64,000 bases of DNA from Alloacidobacterium sp963823845 (GCA_963823845.1 CAWGND010000016.1:310001-374000), one strand, 5' to 3'; shown: positions 18,306 to 27,778, counted from the stretch's first letter. Program-made: numbers and translations. Notes: generated by a model not told the origin, from the letters alone.

Positions 18306-18704
18306 ATGAAAGAGGCGCGTCTTTCAAAAGCGGAAACCCGCATCCTGGAACAGTATTGGAAACTGGGGACTGCGTCCGTGCGCGAGGTCCTGGAAAGCCT
18401 CCCTGAGGAGGAACGTGTCGCTTATACAACAGTGCAAACGCTCGTCTATAGGCTTGAGGAGAAGGGCGCATTGAGGAAGGTGAGAAAGATTGGCAATGCC
18501 CAGCTCTTTCAGCCGGCATTCGATCAGAGCCAATACCGCAGCCGACTCATACGCGACCTGCTGGATCTGTTTGGGGGATCGCCGCGCCTTCTCGTATCTA
18601 ACCTGCTTGAAAATGGCACGCTGACCTTGCGCGATCTGAAGGCGCTGCAGAGTGCGGCCCGAGGTGATAAGAACGGTCGCAGTCGTGGAGGCAAACGTGC
18701 ATGA
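18306..18704 (+). CDS. BlaI/MecI/CopY-family repressor
   Basis: A 132-residue repressor. Residues 1-75 form the winged helix (LSKAETRILEQYWKLGTASV, then VAYTTVQTLVYRLEEKGAL); the C-terminal helices support dimerisation (RLIRDLLDLFGGSPRLLVSN). Such repressors release DNA after cleavage triggered by a membrane M56 peptidase, which is encoded immediately downstream with an 8-base overlap. A TGTAGTA box lies just upstream, suggesting autoregulation. The ATG follows GAAGGAG. Predicted to control the adjoining peptidase, amidohydrolase and hydrolase genes. Confidence 0.92.
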   Translation: MKEARLSKAETRILEQYWKLGTASVREVLESLPEEERVAYTTVQTLVYRLEEKGALRKVRKIGNAQLFQPAFDQSQYRSRLIRDLLDLFGGSPRLLVSNLLENGTLTLRDLKALQSAARGDKNGRSRGGKRA

Positions 18705-19626
18705 GCATATCGCACGCGCGATCTACTACTTCAGTGTCCATCTGCTATATGCATCCATCGTCGGCGCTGCCGCGTGGGTGCTGACGGCCATCCGTGGCTC
18801 CAGCGCCACCACGAAGTATTGGATCTGGGTTGTGACGGCCCTCAATTTCATCGTGCCAACAGGTGCGGTAATCGATAAGCTCTGGGCGCCGCATTTGAGG
18901 TGGGCCACACCGCTTGGTACCATTGGCGGCCCTATATGGGACATGACAGAAGGCCGGACGGGTGCGGTGCTTGCCGGGATATGGATTGCTGGTGCATTGG
19001 TCATGCTTATGCGACTGATCTCGCGCATAGGCAGAGAGCATCACGAGGCTAAAGTTACGGTTGCGCTGAAAAAATGTGGTGCTGCGGGTTTCGTGGCAAA
19101 TGGAATACCGGTGATCTTCGGTAACGGGAATCCGACTCCCGCAGTCAGCGGCGTTCTCTATCCGTATATCTCGCTTCCCCTCGGGATCGATCGGTTACTT
19201 GATCCACGAGAGCTGAACGCTGTCTTACTGCACGAATTGGCCCACGCGAGAAGGCGCGATAATTTGATCCGTCTACTCTACGAGGGAGCTTTGTGCGCGT
19301 TGTGGTTTCATCCCCTCGTCTGGCTCGCTGGAATGCGGATGGCGCTTTATCGCGAGCTTTCGTGCGATGAGTCTGTCATCCAGAATGCCCATGGAGAGGC
19401 ACTGGTCTCAGCGCTCGCCAAGCTTGCCGTCCCAGAACCAGCGCCGTTTCTGCAATCGACAGCTTCATCACATTTGAGCCATCGTTTGGCTCGCCTGGCC
19501 GCGCCGACACCGTCGACACACCGTGCCGCAAGCCTTCTTATAACGTCGCTATTCGCCGTCGTCGTCGCGGCCGGCGTCTTCGGAACTATCGCGCATACCG
19601 CCTGCTGCTTCCTGCTAAAGCGATAA
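18697..19626 (+). CDS. M56-family (BlaR1-like) membrane metallopeptidase
   Basis: A 309-residue integral membrane peptidase with N-terminal helices (AIYYFSVHLLYASIVGAAAW and others) and a cytoplasmic zinc-protease segment with HELAH (residues 179-183) and the downstream LSCDE Glu. The C-terminal hydrophobic segment near 285-300 is followed directly by the end, so the large extracellular penicillin-sensing domain of BlaR1 is absent. What it senses is therefore not predictable. The GTG at 18697 overlaps the blaI-like gene by 8 bases and has a GGAGGC site, implying translational coupling. Confidence 0.88.
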   Translation: MHEHIARAIYYFSVHLLYASIVGAAAWVLTAIRGSSATTKYWIWVVTALNFIVPTGAVIDKLWAPHLRWATPLGTIGGPIWDMTEGRTGAVLAGIWIAGALVMLMRLISRIGREHHEAKVTVALKKCGAAGFVANGIPVIFGNGNPTPAVSGVLYPYISLPLGIDRLLDPRELNAVLLHELAHARRRDNLIRLLYEGALCALWFHPLVWLAGMRMALYRELSCDESVIQNAHGEALVSALAKLAVPEPAPFLQSTASSHLSHRLARLAAPTPSTHRAASLLITSLFAVVVAAGVFGTIAHTACCFLLKR

Positions 19627-19670
19627 TTGCCGCCCTGGTCGCACCGCTCACCTGCGAGTAACTATCCAGC

Positions 19671-19728
19671 CTACTTGTAATAAAACGTATTATGTAGTAG
19701 CATTGCCGTAATTTGTAGTAGTAAGCCG
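19671..19728 (+). promoter_or_regulatory. Candidate double BlaI operator ahead of the amidohydrolase
   Basis: A dyad CTACTTGTAATA...TATTATGTAGTAG spans 19671-19700, and the TGTAGTAGCATTGCCG box of the blaI promoter is repeated at 19694-19709. A second close variant, TGTAGTAGTAAGCCG, follows at 19714-19728. Repeated boxes in front of two genes of the same cluster support a small regulon. Confidence 0.6.
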
Positions 19729-19781
19729 TCATGCAGATTCCTACACGCCAGGCTTTCGAGTTCCTTGAGCCGTTAACTCGC

Positions 19782-21146
19782 ATGCGAAAGATCACCACGT
19801 TCTGTATGCTGGTGCTCGTGGCGTTGGCTCCGGTACAACTGAGCGCCCAATCTGCCGCTCCCGCCACTCTGATCAAAGCTGGCCGACTGGTCGATCCGCG
19901 TACCGGAAATGTACTCACACCTGCCTTTGTTCTGATCGAAGGGAATAAGATTACGCAGGTTGGATCGTCCTCCCAGATAGGCGTTCCCGACGGCGCGAAA
20001 ATTATTGACCTGGGTGCCGCTACATTGCTCCCCGGATTGATTGACGCCCACACCCATCTGTTTCTCGACATCGTCGTGCCGCCCGAGGCGGAGAGGCAGC
20101 GCCATTCCAACGGAGATTTCGCGCCCGGACTGTTGTTGGCCATCGTGGAATCCCCGAGCAAGCGCGCTTTGATGGGTGCACAATTGGCTCGCGAAGACCT
20201 GGAGAGCGGTATCACCACGGTTCGCAACCTCGGTCACTCTGGCATTGACGGCGACACCGAGCTGCGCAATGCGATCAATACAGGCCGTGTCCCTGGTCCA
20301 AGAATGCTGGCTTCTGGGCGCAAACTGATCACGCGCGGCGAATATGTTCAGAACCTCAATCCCGCTCTGGCTCAGGCGATCCTCGAGCAGGAATTCCTAA
20401 TCGTTGATGGGACAGATCGGGCTCGGGAAGCAGTCCGGCAGAACGCATTTCAGAACGTTGATCTGATCAAGGTCTCGGCCGATGAGAACCTCACGGTTCC
20501 GGAACTTGCGGCAGTGGTCGAAGAGGCACACCGTCAACACCTGAAGGTTGCCGTCCACGCCATCGAGCCCGCCAGCATACAAACCGCCATCGATGCCGGC
20601 GCCGACTCCATCGAGCATGGCAATTTTGTGACCGACGAGCAGCTTAGGCAGATGCGGGACAAGGGTATCTCCCTCGTGCTGACGCCAACTTTCTATGGTG
20701 GCTTCTTTCTGAAGATCACGGAACCCACCATCGTGATGCCGCCCGCCACGCATGCTGACGAAGCCGCTTCTGTCCCGCGCCGCAATGAACGATATTCGCA
20801 GCTCGTTCAGCGAGTACTGAAGTCGGGCGTGAGATTCGCAGGCGGGTCGGATATGTGCTGGTTCTATCCGGGAAAGACACGCGGACAAGCGAGCACCGCG
20901 ACCTTCGTGAATCTGCGCGACGCAGGAATGCCCGCCCTCGATGTCGTTCGCGCTATCACTATCAATGCAGCAGAGGTGCTGGGCTGGCAGGACCGCATCG
21001 GTACAGTTGAGCCCGGTAAATTCGCAGATCTTGTCGCGGTCAGCGGGGATCCGCTTGCGGATATCACTGAACTGGAACGCGTTCGCTTTGTGATGAAGAG
21101 CGGACAGGTCGTGAAGAACGAATTGGGAGTTTACCGAAAGCGTTGA
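19782..21146 (+). CDS. Secreted metal-dependent amidohydrolase (imidazolonepropionase/prolidase-like)
   Basis: A 454-residue amidohydrolase superfamily protein with a signal peptide (MRKITTFCMLVLVALAPVQL, cleavage near SAQ). Metal ligands are visible: H90 and H92 in LIDAHTHLF, a central lysine region (DLIKVSADE), HAIEPAS, DSIEHGNFV and the Asp in AGGSDMCWF. These features match periplasmic Xaa-Pro-dipeptidase/imidazolonepropionase-like enzymes that hydrolyse peptide or cyclic amide bonds. The ATG at 19782 starts the signal peptide; an in-frame ATG at 19731 adds 17 residues and would place the operator boxes immediately upstream. Downstream of the BlaI/M56 pair; the next gene follows after 48 bases. 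Confidence 0.87.
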   Translation: MRKITTFCMLVLVALAPVQLSAQSAAPATLIKAGRLVDPRTGNVLTPAFVLIEGNKITQVGSSSQIGVPDGAKIIDLGAATLLPGLIDAHTHLFLDIVVPPEAERQRHSNGDFAPGLLLAIVESPSKRALMGAQLAREDLESGITTVRNLGHSGIDGDTELRNAINTGRVPGPRMLASGRKLITRGEYVQNLNPALAQAILEQEFLIVDGTDRAREAVRQNAFQNVDLIKVSADENLTVPELAAVVEEAHRQHLKVAVHAIEPASIQTAIDAGADSIEHGNFVTDEQLRQMRDKGISLVLTPTFYGGFFLKITEPTIVMPPATHADEAASVPRRNERYSQLVQRVLKSGVRFAGGSDMCWFYPGKTRGQASTATFVNLRDAGMPALDVVRAITINAAEVLGWQDRIGTVEPGKFADLVAVSGDPLADITELERVRFVMKSGQVVKNELGVYRKR

Positions 21147-21194
21147 TTGCGTAATGCGGGGCGCAAATACCATCCGACCTGAGGAAAGGATGCA

Positions 21195-22451
21195 ATGGAG
21201 ATACCTTCGAGGCATTCTCGTTTTGCTCTGATCCCGGCGATTCTGCTGGTGTTTTCCATATCAGGACTGTGCCCTGCGCTCGCGGCGCAGGCTCAGGATC
21301 CGCAGCCTCTTGCTCCTCGTGTTGCCAATCTGAAGACTCCAGATGGAATCGTGCTGAAGGCCACCTATTTTGCGGCTGGCAAACCCGGCCCTGGTGTGAT
21401 CCTCTTCCATCAGAGCAACCGGACGCGTCAGTCCTGGGACGAGGTCGCCATGCAACTGGCATCGGCCGGCATCAACACGCTCACAATCGATGAGCGTGGC
21501 CATGGCGAAAGCGGCGGCAAAAAGGAGTCGGGAGCGCAGTACCACGGCGGCGATCTGGACGCGGCTTTCGAATATATGATTTCGCAGCCGGGCGTGACTC
21601 GCGAGGTAATCGGCGCTGGAGGAGCCGGATGGCTGGGCGTGGACGATTCCGTCGAAACGGCACGCCGACATTCCGCCGAAGTCAAATCGCTCGTACTAAT
21701 ATCGGGGGAAACGTTATTGCCTCAGCTGCGATTCCTGCGGCAAGCCTGGCAACTGCCCGGGCTGTTCGTCGTGTCCGATGATGACGAATACCCTCCGACG
21801 GTCGAGGCGATGGAATGGCTCTACGTCTGTTCCGCCAGTCCGGAAAAACAATTGATCCATTACGTCGGGCCAAAGGCGCCGTGGCTGTGGTATGAGACCT
21901 CCGACGCGACCAAAGTCCCTGCGACCGGAAGTCATGGAACTGATTTGTTCAAACGCCATCCGGAGCTGGCCGAAACTATCGTGACCTGGTTCGTTAATAC
22001 GCTCGTTAAGACGCCCGGTCACGTTCCCGCTGATGCCGTGGCCTCCGCTGCAATCCTGAATGAGATCGAATCGCCCGGCGGAGTCGCCCGCGTCACTGAA
22101 CGGCTGGTCGAAGCCCGCAAGCAGGATCCGCAAGCCCAGCTCTTTCCCGAGGCCAACGTTGATATCATCGCGGAAGATCATCAGCGCGAAGGCGACAACA
22201 AAACAGCGCTTGAGATCTTCAAGCTCAACCTGCTCGCCTATCCCGACTCCGCTGATGCCAACGGCAATCTGGCCGGCGCCTACTTGAGAGACGGACAAAA
22301 AGATCTAGCTCGGAAGTACGCACAGAGAGCATTGGCTCTACTCGATTCCCACGCTGCGCCCGCATCCTCATGGTCCGACACCGAGCAGCGTCGGAGCGAG
22401 ATCCGCAAGGGCGTAGAGGACGCGCTCAAGAAGCTCAACGACAGCAACTAA
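21195..22451 (+). CDS. Secreted alpha/beta-hydrolase-fold protein with TPR-like C-terminus, nucleophile missing
   Basis: A 418-residue protein with a signal peptide (residues 1-34). The hydrolase fold covers about 45-280: GVILFHQSNRTRQSWDEVA holds the oxyanion strand and DERGHGES follows. At the nucleophile elbow, where a G-x-S-x-G is expected, the sequence is VIGAGGAGWLG (139-148), with no serine. A helical TPR-like region (about 325-395: NKTALEIFKLNLLAYPDSAD, then NLAGAYLRDGQKDLARKYAQ) ends the protein. It may be a non-catalytic binding protein or use another residue. The ATG follows GAGGAAAGG, and it probably shares a transcript with the amidohydrolase. Confidence 0.8.
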   Translation: MEIPSRHSRFALIPAILLVFSISGLCPALAAQAQDPQPLAPRVANLKTPDGIVLKATYFAAGKPGPGVILFHQSNRTRQSWDEVAMQLASAGINTLTIDERGHGESGGKKESGAQYHGGDLDAAFEYMISQPGVTREVIGAGGAGWLGVDDSVETARRHSAEVKSLVLISGETLLPQLRFLRQAWQLPGLFVVSDDDEYPPTVEAMEWLYVCSASPEKQLIHYVGPKAPWLWYETSDATKVPATGSHGTDLFKRHPELAETIVTWFVNTLVKTPGHVPADAVASAAILNEIESPGGVARVTERLVEARKQDPQAQLFPEANVDIIAEDHQREGDNKTALEIFKLNLLAYPDSADANGNLAGAYLRDGQKDLARKYAQRALALLDSHAAPASSWSDTEQRRSEIRKGVEDALKKLNDSN

Positions 22452-22659
22452 ATCAGTGTAGCGGTCGTTGCCCATGACTCGGACTCGACACACATGAGCG
22501 GGTAATTGAAGAACACCGTGCCCTTCGGATGGTGTTGGTGGAAAGCGGTTTTCATCGAACGGTGCGATATTTATCTTGGTTCTCCCATCTTTGTCGTTGT
22601 AGACGCGGAAGTCCCGATCCAATAGCACCAGGCAGAGTATCGGTACGTCCTGGAAGCCG

Positions 22660-22968
22660 ATTTCGCTGCCAGCAGGATACCGGGAGTGAGTCGAGCGTGG
22701 AATAGCATAGTCGAAGACTGCGCCCGAGAACATGCGACAACGTATGCTCTGCGTCCTGAATTGAAGAACCTAAAGGCTCCGACACTCTTTATCTATGGCG
22801 AGAAGGACATGGAAGGCCCGTCGTCACTCGCCAGCGAAATGGCGGCATTGATGGCCAATGTCACTGCGAAATTATTCCCGATGCGGGACATCTCGTTTGG
22901 CTCGATCAACCGAACGCCTGCTCGAGAATCATCAAGGAGTTTCTCAGATCGCCTGAGGTCACCTGAAC
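22660..22968 (+). pseudogene. C-terminal fragment of an alpha/beta hydrolase
   Basis: Starting near 22741 the plus frame reads LRPELKNLKAPTLFIYGEKD and SSLASEMAALMANVTAKLFP; after a frame change near 22881 the next frame gives DAGHLVWLDQPNACSRIIKE, with the catalytic-His type GH, and stops at 22968. The N-terminal half with the nucleophile is gone. The preceding 200 bases (22452-22660) contain nothing I can assign. Confidence 0.65.
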
Positions 22969-23084
22969 GAGTGAAGAATCGCCTACGCGCTCATTCAACA
23001 TGACGCCGAATATTGCCGGAACTCTGGGCGTCATCTGGCTAAACGCGATCTATATTATCGCCACAAAATCTGATCGATGCTTCC

Positions 23085-23267
23085 ATGTGCAGTAAGCGGA
23101 AGCGTGGCTACGCGGCAGCGTGCGTTCGTGCGCTTTCCAACCACATGCGCGATGCTGGATTTCGCTGCGTTCTTTACACTGACTTGGCCAATCCGACGTC
23201 CAACTCGATTTACCGTCGAATTGGCTATAGGGCAGTAGCAGAAGGTCTTCGCTATCGCTTTGAGTGA
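23085..23267 (+). pseudogene. C-terminal fragment of a GNAT acetyltransferase
   Basis: The frame contains RKRGYAAACVRALSNHMRDA (acetyl-CoA pyrophosphate loop and following helix), then LANPTSNSIYRRIGYRAVAE (motif B), and ends LRYRFE. These are the last 60 residues of a GNAT fold; the preceding strands needed for activity are missing or scrambled. Confidence 0.7.
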
Positions 23268-23422
23268 TTTGTAGTCGAAGGCGACTCCGGGCGCCACCAG
23301 GCGTCAAGAGAGACTCTTCGAACAAGACTCAGATGGCGCATTATCGCGGAGGCACTCATTAAACATGGAGAGATAACCTGGCGTACGCCCTGTTACACCA
23401 GCGCTGAAGTAAAGTGAAAGAG

Positions 23423-23947
23423 ATGAAGGTCAGTCAGGCCACGGCGCTCATTCGTACACCCCTCATTGAATGGGCACTACCGCAATCCTGGTGTGATCTT
23501 GGTTGCGGTAGCGGTACGTTCACAACAGCGCTTGCGGATTTGCTAGCTCCCGGCAGCACGATTCATGCCGTTGATTTGGACCAAAGAGCTTTGGAGAGGA
23601 TTCCGGAGCGAGACGACGGAGTCGAAGTTCGTAAGATAGTGGGAGATATCGGGAGCCCCAGCCTCCGTCTTCCATCGGTCGATGGAATTCTCATGGCAAA
23701 CACTCTGCACTTCATTCGGGAGCAGCAGGCGTTGTTGAGAAGGCTTCTATCAGTGACAGATCGCTTTCTGGTCGTCGAGTATGAACGATTCAAGCCGAAT
23801 ATATGGGGACCATATCCGGTCGGCTTCGACAGACTCCGCCAACTTTTTAGCGAGGCAGGAGTGGGGCGACTGCAGAAACTGGCAACACGGCCCTCGCTGT
23901 TTGGTGGCACGATGTATTCGGCTCTCGCCGGAGGATCCGGAGCATGA
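23423..23947 (+). CDS. Class I SAM-dependent methyltransferase
   Basis: A 174-residue small methyltransferase. Motif I is DLGCGSGTFTTALADLL near residues 25-41, motif II the acidic AVDLDQ, and motif IV VDGILMANTLHFI near 90. The length is short but covers the Rossmann core, and the protein ends with the beta6-beta7-like FGGTMYSALAGG. The substrate cannot be told. The ATG at 23423 is preferred over the GTG at 23414, though both are possible. Confidence 0.8.
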   Translation: MKVSQATALIRTPLIEWALPQSWCDLGCGSGTFTTALADLLAPGSTIHAVDLDQRALERIPERDDGVEVRKIVGDIGSPSLRLPSVDGILMANTLHFIREQQALLRRLLSVTDRFLVVEYERFKPNIWGPYPVGFDRLRQLFSEAGVGRLQKLATRPSLFGGTMYSALAGGSGA

Positions 23948-24154
23948 AATAGTACTTCAACGAGTGCTTTGCCTGTTGCCGCCAGTTGAAAATTGAACCT
24001 ACCGAAAACCAGACTTCGCGGGCAGTTCAGTTGTGTCGGACCGACATCGGCAGATCTAGAACCGCATCTAATATCGCTCTATTCCGCACGGCTGGCATTG
24101 ACTCGCGGAATGGCGGAGTGCAGACTTGCCCTCAGAATTTGTGCGAGGTGGCGT

Positions 24155-24742
24155 ATGAAGCTGGCCATTGTAGGAACAATAGTTGCGGTTTGCATTACCC
24201 AGACGCTATCAACTCAAAGCGGTTCGAAATCAGCTAGAGAACCCGGCCCAAAGCCACTTCTGCTCGAGAAAAATGAGGGTGAGCAGCGACTATGGCGCCC
24301 TGAGCCGGGCGAGGGAGCCTTGGGGGGATTCATCATAAAGGTCAGCCCGAAAGGCAATGGTTCTCAGCATCTCGTTGTATTCACCGGAGAGACTGTTCCA
24401 GGAGGGGTAATACCAACGCATAAACACCTTCTTCAGGATGAAGTTCTGCTGATTCAGAAGGGAACCCTTCACGTTCATCTGGGGGATCAGGAACGCGATC
24501 TGCATGCGGGAGGGATGGTGTTCATTCCGGCAAATACCTGGGTGGGTGCGAAAAACACCGGTACTGAAACCGAGAGCGATGTGGCAATTTTTTCGGCACC
24601 CGGATTTGAGGATCATTTGCGTTGCGAATCGGTGCCGATGAATGAAAAGCCAAAACCTATTTCACGAGCAGAGGAGAACGGGTGTGATCGTCTGGGGCAT
24701 GTTGTCTCTAAGGAACGAGGAGAGGAAGACCCCAAGAACTGA
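24155..24742 (+). CDS. Secreted cupin-domain protein
   Basis: A 195-residue cupin with an export signal (MKLAIVGTIVAVCITQTLST). The cupin motifs are clear: PTHKHLLQDEVLLIQKGTLH holds the first His pair and Glu (about residues 90-107), and AGGMVFIPANTWVGAKNTG is the second, in which a Trp replaces the usual His. The C-terminal 40 residues are charged. The ATG at 24155 starts the signal peptide; the longer open frame upstream to 23993 is unlikely to be translated. Function unknown. Confidence 0.75.
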   Translation: MKLAIVGTIVAVCITQTLSTQSGSKSAREPGPKPLLLEKNEGEQRLWRPEPGEGALGGFIIKVSPKGNGSQHLVVFTGETVPGGVIPTHKHLLQDEVLLIQKGTLHVHLGDQERDLHAGGMVFIPANTWVGAKNTGTETESDVAIFSAPGFEDHLRCESVPMNEKPKPISRAEENGCDRLGHVVSKERGEEDPKN

Positions 24743-24870
24743 GCCCCCTTTTCAGGGAAGGTTCTAGAAGCAGGGGTCCCTTCAGCTGTTGCAACACGGC
24801 GATTCACTCGTTGAGGTGCGGTATTAGTTTAGATCTTCGTTCCCTATGAAAGCTCCCGTGAAACAGCGAT

Positions 24871-24919
24871 TTGAGTAAGTTCGCTGCTCGACGTTCATTG
24901 CGTCGGCAAGTTACCGAAA
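24871..24919. repeat. GTAAGTT hairpin repeat, copy 1
   Basis: TTGAGTAAGTTCGCTGCTCG continues through ACGTTCATTGCGTCGGCAAG to TTACCGAAA. The same 49 bases occur at 36295-36343 with one substitution. Internally CGACG pairs with CGTCG around TTCATTG, and in the other copy GTAAGTT pairs with AACTTAC, so it folds as a hairpin. It lies exactly where the PQQ-propeller gene fragment stops making sense. Confidence 0.8.
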
Positions 24920-25446
24920 TCCCCGCCAGATGCCGGCCTCGACCTTTTTCTCACCGGCCGCATAACTCGTGCAGCCGATGCGTCGCCATCCGAGCGACGT
25001 ATTGCCCGCAAAGATGAGCCGACATAGACCACCCCACTCGCTACTGCGGGTGAGGAAAGTACAAAGCTTCCTACAGCAAAGCTCCACAGTTTGGCGCCGG
25101 TAGTGGCGTTCAGCCCGTACACGTTGCCGTCAAGCGAGCCGCTGTAAACTACCCCATTCACCACAGCGGGCGACGATTCTAGGTCTCCGGGATCACTGGC
25201 GAAAACGAAGCCCCACTTCAAGCCCAAGGTCCCAACATTGTTGACGCCAAGGATCGTTTCATACGGGTTCCAGCGCTGCATGTTGTCTCGGAGGAATTGC
25301 GTCCAGTCCGCGGGTGAGGGCGTGCTGGAGGACTGAGCAGACGCGTAGGCCGTGTCCAGCATCAGGCACAGCGGGGCGATTGCAAGCATCAAGCCCGCAA
25401 TCTTGAAAGAAGCAGTCTGCTTCCTGTTAATGAGGAAAGATTTCAT
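24895..25446 (-). pseudogene. Truncated PQQ-like beta-propeller protein
   Basis: Minus-strand gene starting at 25446 (MKSFLINRKQTASFKIAG, signal peptide to about residue 40). Propeller repeats follow: SPADWTQFLRDNMQRWNPYE, SPAVVNGVVYSGSLDGNVYG, LNATTGAKLWSFAVGSF. After roughly 145 residues the sequence becomes arginine-rich and unrelated and ends at 24895. It is a close paralogue of the next gene upstream, which shows what has been lost: about 250 residues, including the C-terminal DUF11 domain. Confidence 0.75.
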
Positions 25447-25657
25447 GGCGCAGCCTCGCAGAGATTTCTTGCATCGGCAGGGAGCAGAGGCGTCGCGCAG
25501 ATGGAGGCGTTGGATTCTGGCCTCGGGGGAACGAGCAATTGCGGACGTCGGGGTTCCAGGTTCGGTACGCCCAACGGAAAGGATTCTACCCTCGATTGGT
25601 GCGGCATACCGTTTTTTATTTCCCGGAAGTCCCCGATTCGTTTTTCCTAATCGCCGT

Positions 25658-26846
25658 TCACTGCACTGTAACGCGCACCGACGCAGTGTTGTTGGCCATA
25701 TTCGGATCAGCTGGATTATTCGCCAAGGTGGCCCCATTTTCGAAGATTATCGCGCCTGCGGGAGCTGTCACCTTCACCGTCAGACGGACTGTCCATGTGG
25801 TGTTGGGCGCCATGCTGCCGTTTTGGTGGCAGACGATTTGCCCTATTGTCTGGTATGGCGGAGTCGTGCAGGTGCCCAGCCCCGGTGTGCCGGAGATGCG
25901 GATGTAGTCGAAGGTTGTGCCTGTCGGCACCTGCGTCATCAGCACTTCCTGATTGGCGTTGGCCGGCCCCAGGTTCCAGCCTGGGAAGGTAATAGGTGAG
26001 CAGGTCGCCCTGATGGACCGTCGTCGAAGATGGGATCGCTCGTAGAAAAAGATCGGCTCCCAGCGTAAACCCCTCGAGACCGTCATTAGTAAAGGGCAGG
26101 TCTGGATCGGCTCCCTCTTCGTGAACATAAAGCATCCCGTTCGCAATGGCGGGCGAGGATAGCTGCCGTGTTGTCGCATGGTTCCACAACAGCGCACCTG
26201 TGCCGGCGTTCAGCGCATACACGTTACCGTCGGCGGAGCCGATTTAAACTACCCCATTCGCCACGGCGGGCGAGGAATCCACATAGAGTCCGGTGGTATA
26301 GTTCCACAACTTGGCACCGGTACTGGCGTTCAGCGCGTACACATTGCTATCGAAGGAGCCGACATAAACCACTCCATTCGCCACTGCGGGCGAGCCCCAC
26401 ACTTGGCCTCCGGTGGTATAGCTCCACAGCGTGGCGCCGGTGCTGGCGTTCAGCGCATACACGGCGGCAGGCGCGAAATCCCCGTTGCTGCTGCCGCATC
26501 CGACATAGACCACCCCATTCGCCACCGCTGGCGGGGCAAGTCCAAAGCCGCCTCCGCAGCAGACGCCGCTTTGCCACATCAACTGCAGGCTGGCAACATT
26601 GTTGACGCCCAGCACTGTCTCATCCGGATTCCAACGCTGCATGTTGTCTCGGTGAAACTGCGTCCAGTCCGCGGGTGAGGGTGCGGGGGTGGTGGTCGCG
26701 CTTGCGTTCGAAACATTATCGGACGTCTGTGCATACGCGGAAGTGTTGGCCGCGGCCAGCATCAGCCACAGCGGCTCGATGGCAAGCATCGAGCCCACCA
26801 TCCTGAGAGAAGCAGTCTGCTTCCTCTGAGTGAGAGTGAATTTCAT
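25658..26846 (-). pseudogene. PQQ-like propeller/DUF11 protein with a nonsense codon and a frameshift
   Basis: Minus-strand gene starting at 26846 (MKFTLTQRKQTASLRMVG, signal peptide). Repeats of the type SPAVANGVVYVGSFDSNVYA and LNASTGAKLWNYTTG form a beta-propeller. A TAA stands in place of TAT at about 26244-26246 (AVANGVV-stop-IGSADGNVYALNAG), then translation-like sequence resumes. A frameshift near 25990 separates SSTTVHQGDLLTY from LGPANANQEVLMTQVPTG, and the end FENGATLANNPADPNMANN plus ASVRVTVQ is a DUF11-type beta-sandwich. The family is secreted and probably cell-surface. Confidence 0.8.
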
Positions 26847-27109
26847 AGCGCAGCCTCCAGAGATCTCCTGCATCGGTAGGGAGCCAAGGCGTCACGCGAA
26901 TGAAGGCGGCTGGGTTCTATCCTCGGAAAGAATGAAGCAAAGCGGACGGTCGGCGTTCCGGTTCGGTAACGCCTAGTGCCGAGCACTTTACTCCTTATAG
27001 GCGCAGGAAACAAGAATATTCGCACATCGACGAGGACGGAGACATAGTAGCGTGCACTCCGCATGCCGCCGTCCTTCCAGCGGGAACTACTTTTCCTGTA
27101 CCTTCACGG

Positions 27110-27200
27110 CACCACCGTGAGGCTCACCGTCGCCGTGTTATTGGCCAGGTTGGGATCAGGCGTACTCGCCATGGTGGCCGCACTCTCGGTGTCCGAACAA
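27110..27200 (-). pseudogene. C-terminal scrap of a third PQQ/DUF11 paralogue
   Basis: The minus strand reads ESAATMASTPDPNLANNTAT then VSLTVVP and stop, clearly parallel to the end of the 25658-26846 gene. Only about 30 codons remain. It shows that at least three tandem copies once existed on this strand. The following 290 bases to 27493 carry no recognisable gene. Confidence 0.65.
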
Positions 27201-27493
27201 AACATCGAAAGCGCTTTTTGCACGCCAAAAAAACTTTATTGATTTTCCTATGGATCAAGCGCTCTGGTGCTGGATGCATTCGCGCATCCTATTCCTCGAT
27301 AACCCGTCTAATGACATATTCCTGCTGCCGTGGTAGAGTCGCATGCGCCGAGTCTTTCGGCGAGGTGAATTATGAGTGCTTTTTGCAGAAAGCTGTACCA
27401 ATATTTAGGAAGTGCTGCATCAGATTCGCTCACAAATGAAGAGTATTTCGCATTAGTACGTCACTACAATGCACACTGCTAGGGGAGATTTAT

Positions 27494-27778
27494 ATGACCA
27501 ACGACGTATATGCTGGACTGGCAATAACCCCTGAAGACGAAAAGAAAGTTAAATCGAGTCTTGAGCGGTTCCGCAATGAGACCAAGCCCGTGCTCAAACG
27601 GTTTCACGAAGGGTCCCTTCCGTTTGATGAAATGATAGTAGTGGTCAAACGACTCGAAGGCCAAATGAGCGAGGACCTTAAGAACCTTGTGGGGGAGAAG
27701 CGGTTTCTATCGTTAATGGAACGGGCGAGTGGTTCCGCCGAGAGGAGCTTCCGCCAGCACATCGACGAAAAGATTTAG
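27494..27778 (+). CDS. Small helical hypothetical protein
   Basis: A 94-residue, highly charged protein predicted to be almost all helical (EDEKKVKSSLERFRNETKPV, then LPFDEMIVVVKRLEGQMSED). It has an AGGGGAGA ribosome-binding site 10 bases before the ATG. I do not recognise the family. Codon use and absence of frameshifts suggest a real gene, more AT-rich than its neighbours and so perhaps acquired. Confidence 0.55.
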   Translation: MTNDVYAGLAITPEDEKKVKSSLERFRNETKPVLKRFHEGSLPFDEMIVVVKRLEGQMSEDLKNLVGEKRFLSLMERASGSAERSFRQHIDEKI

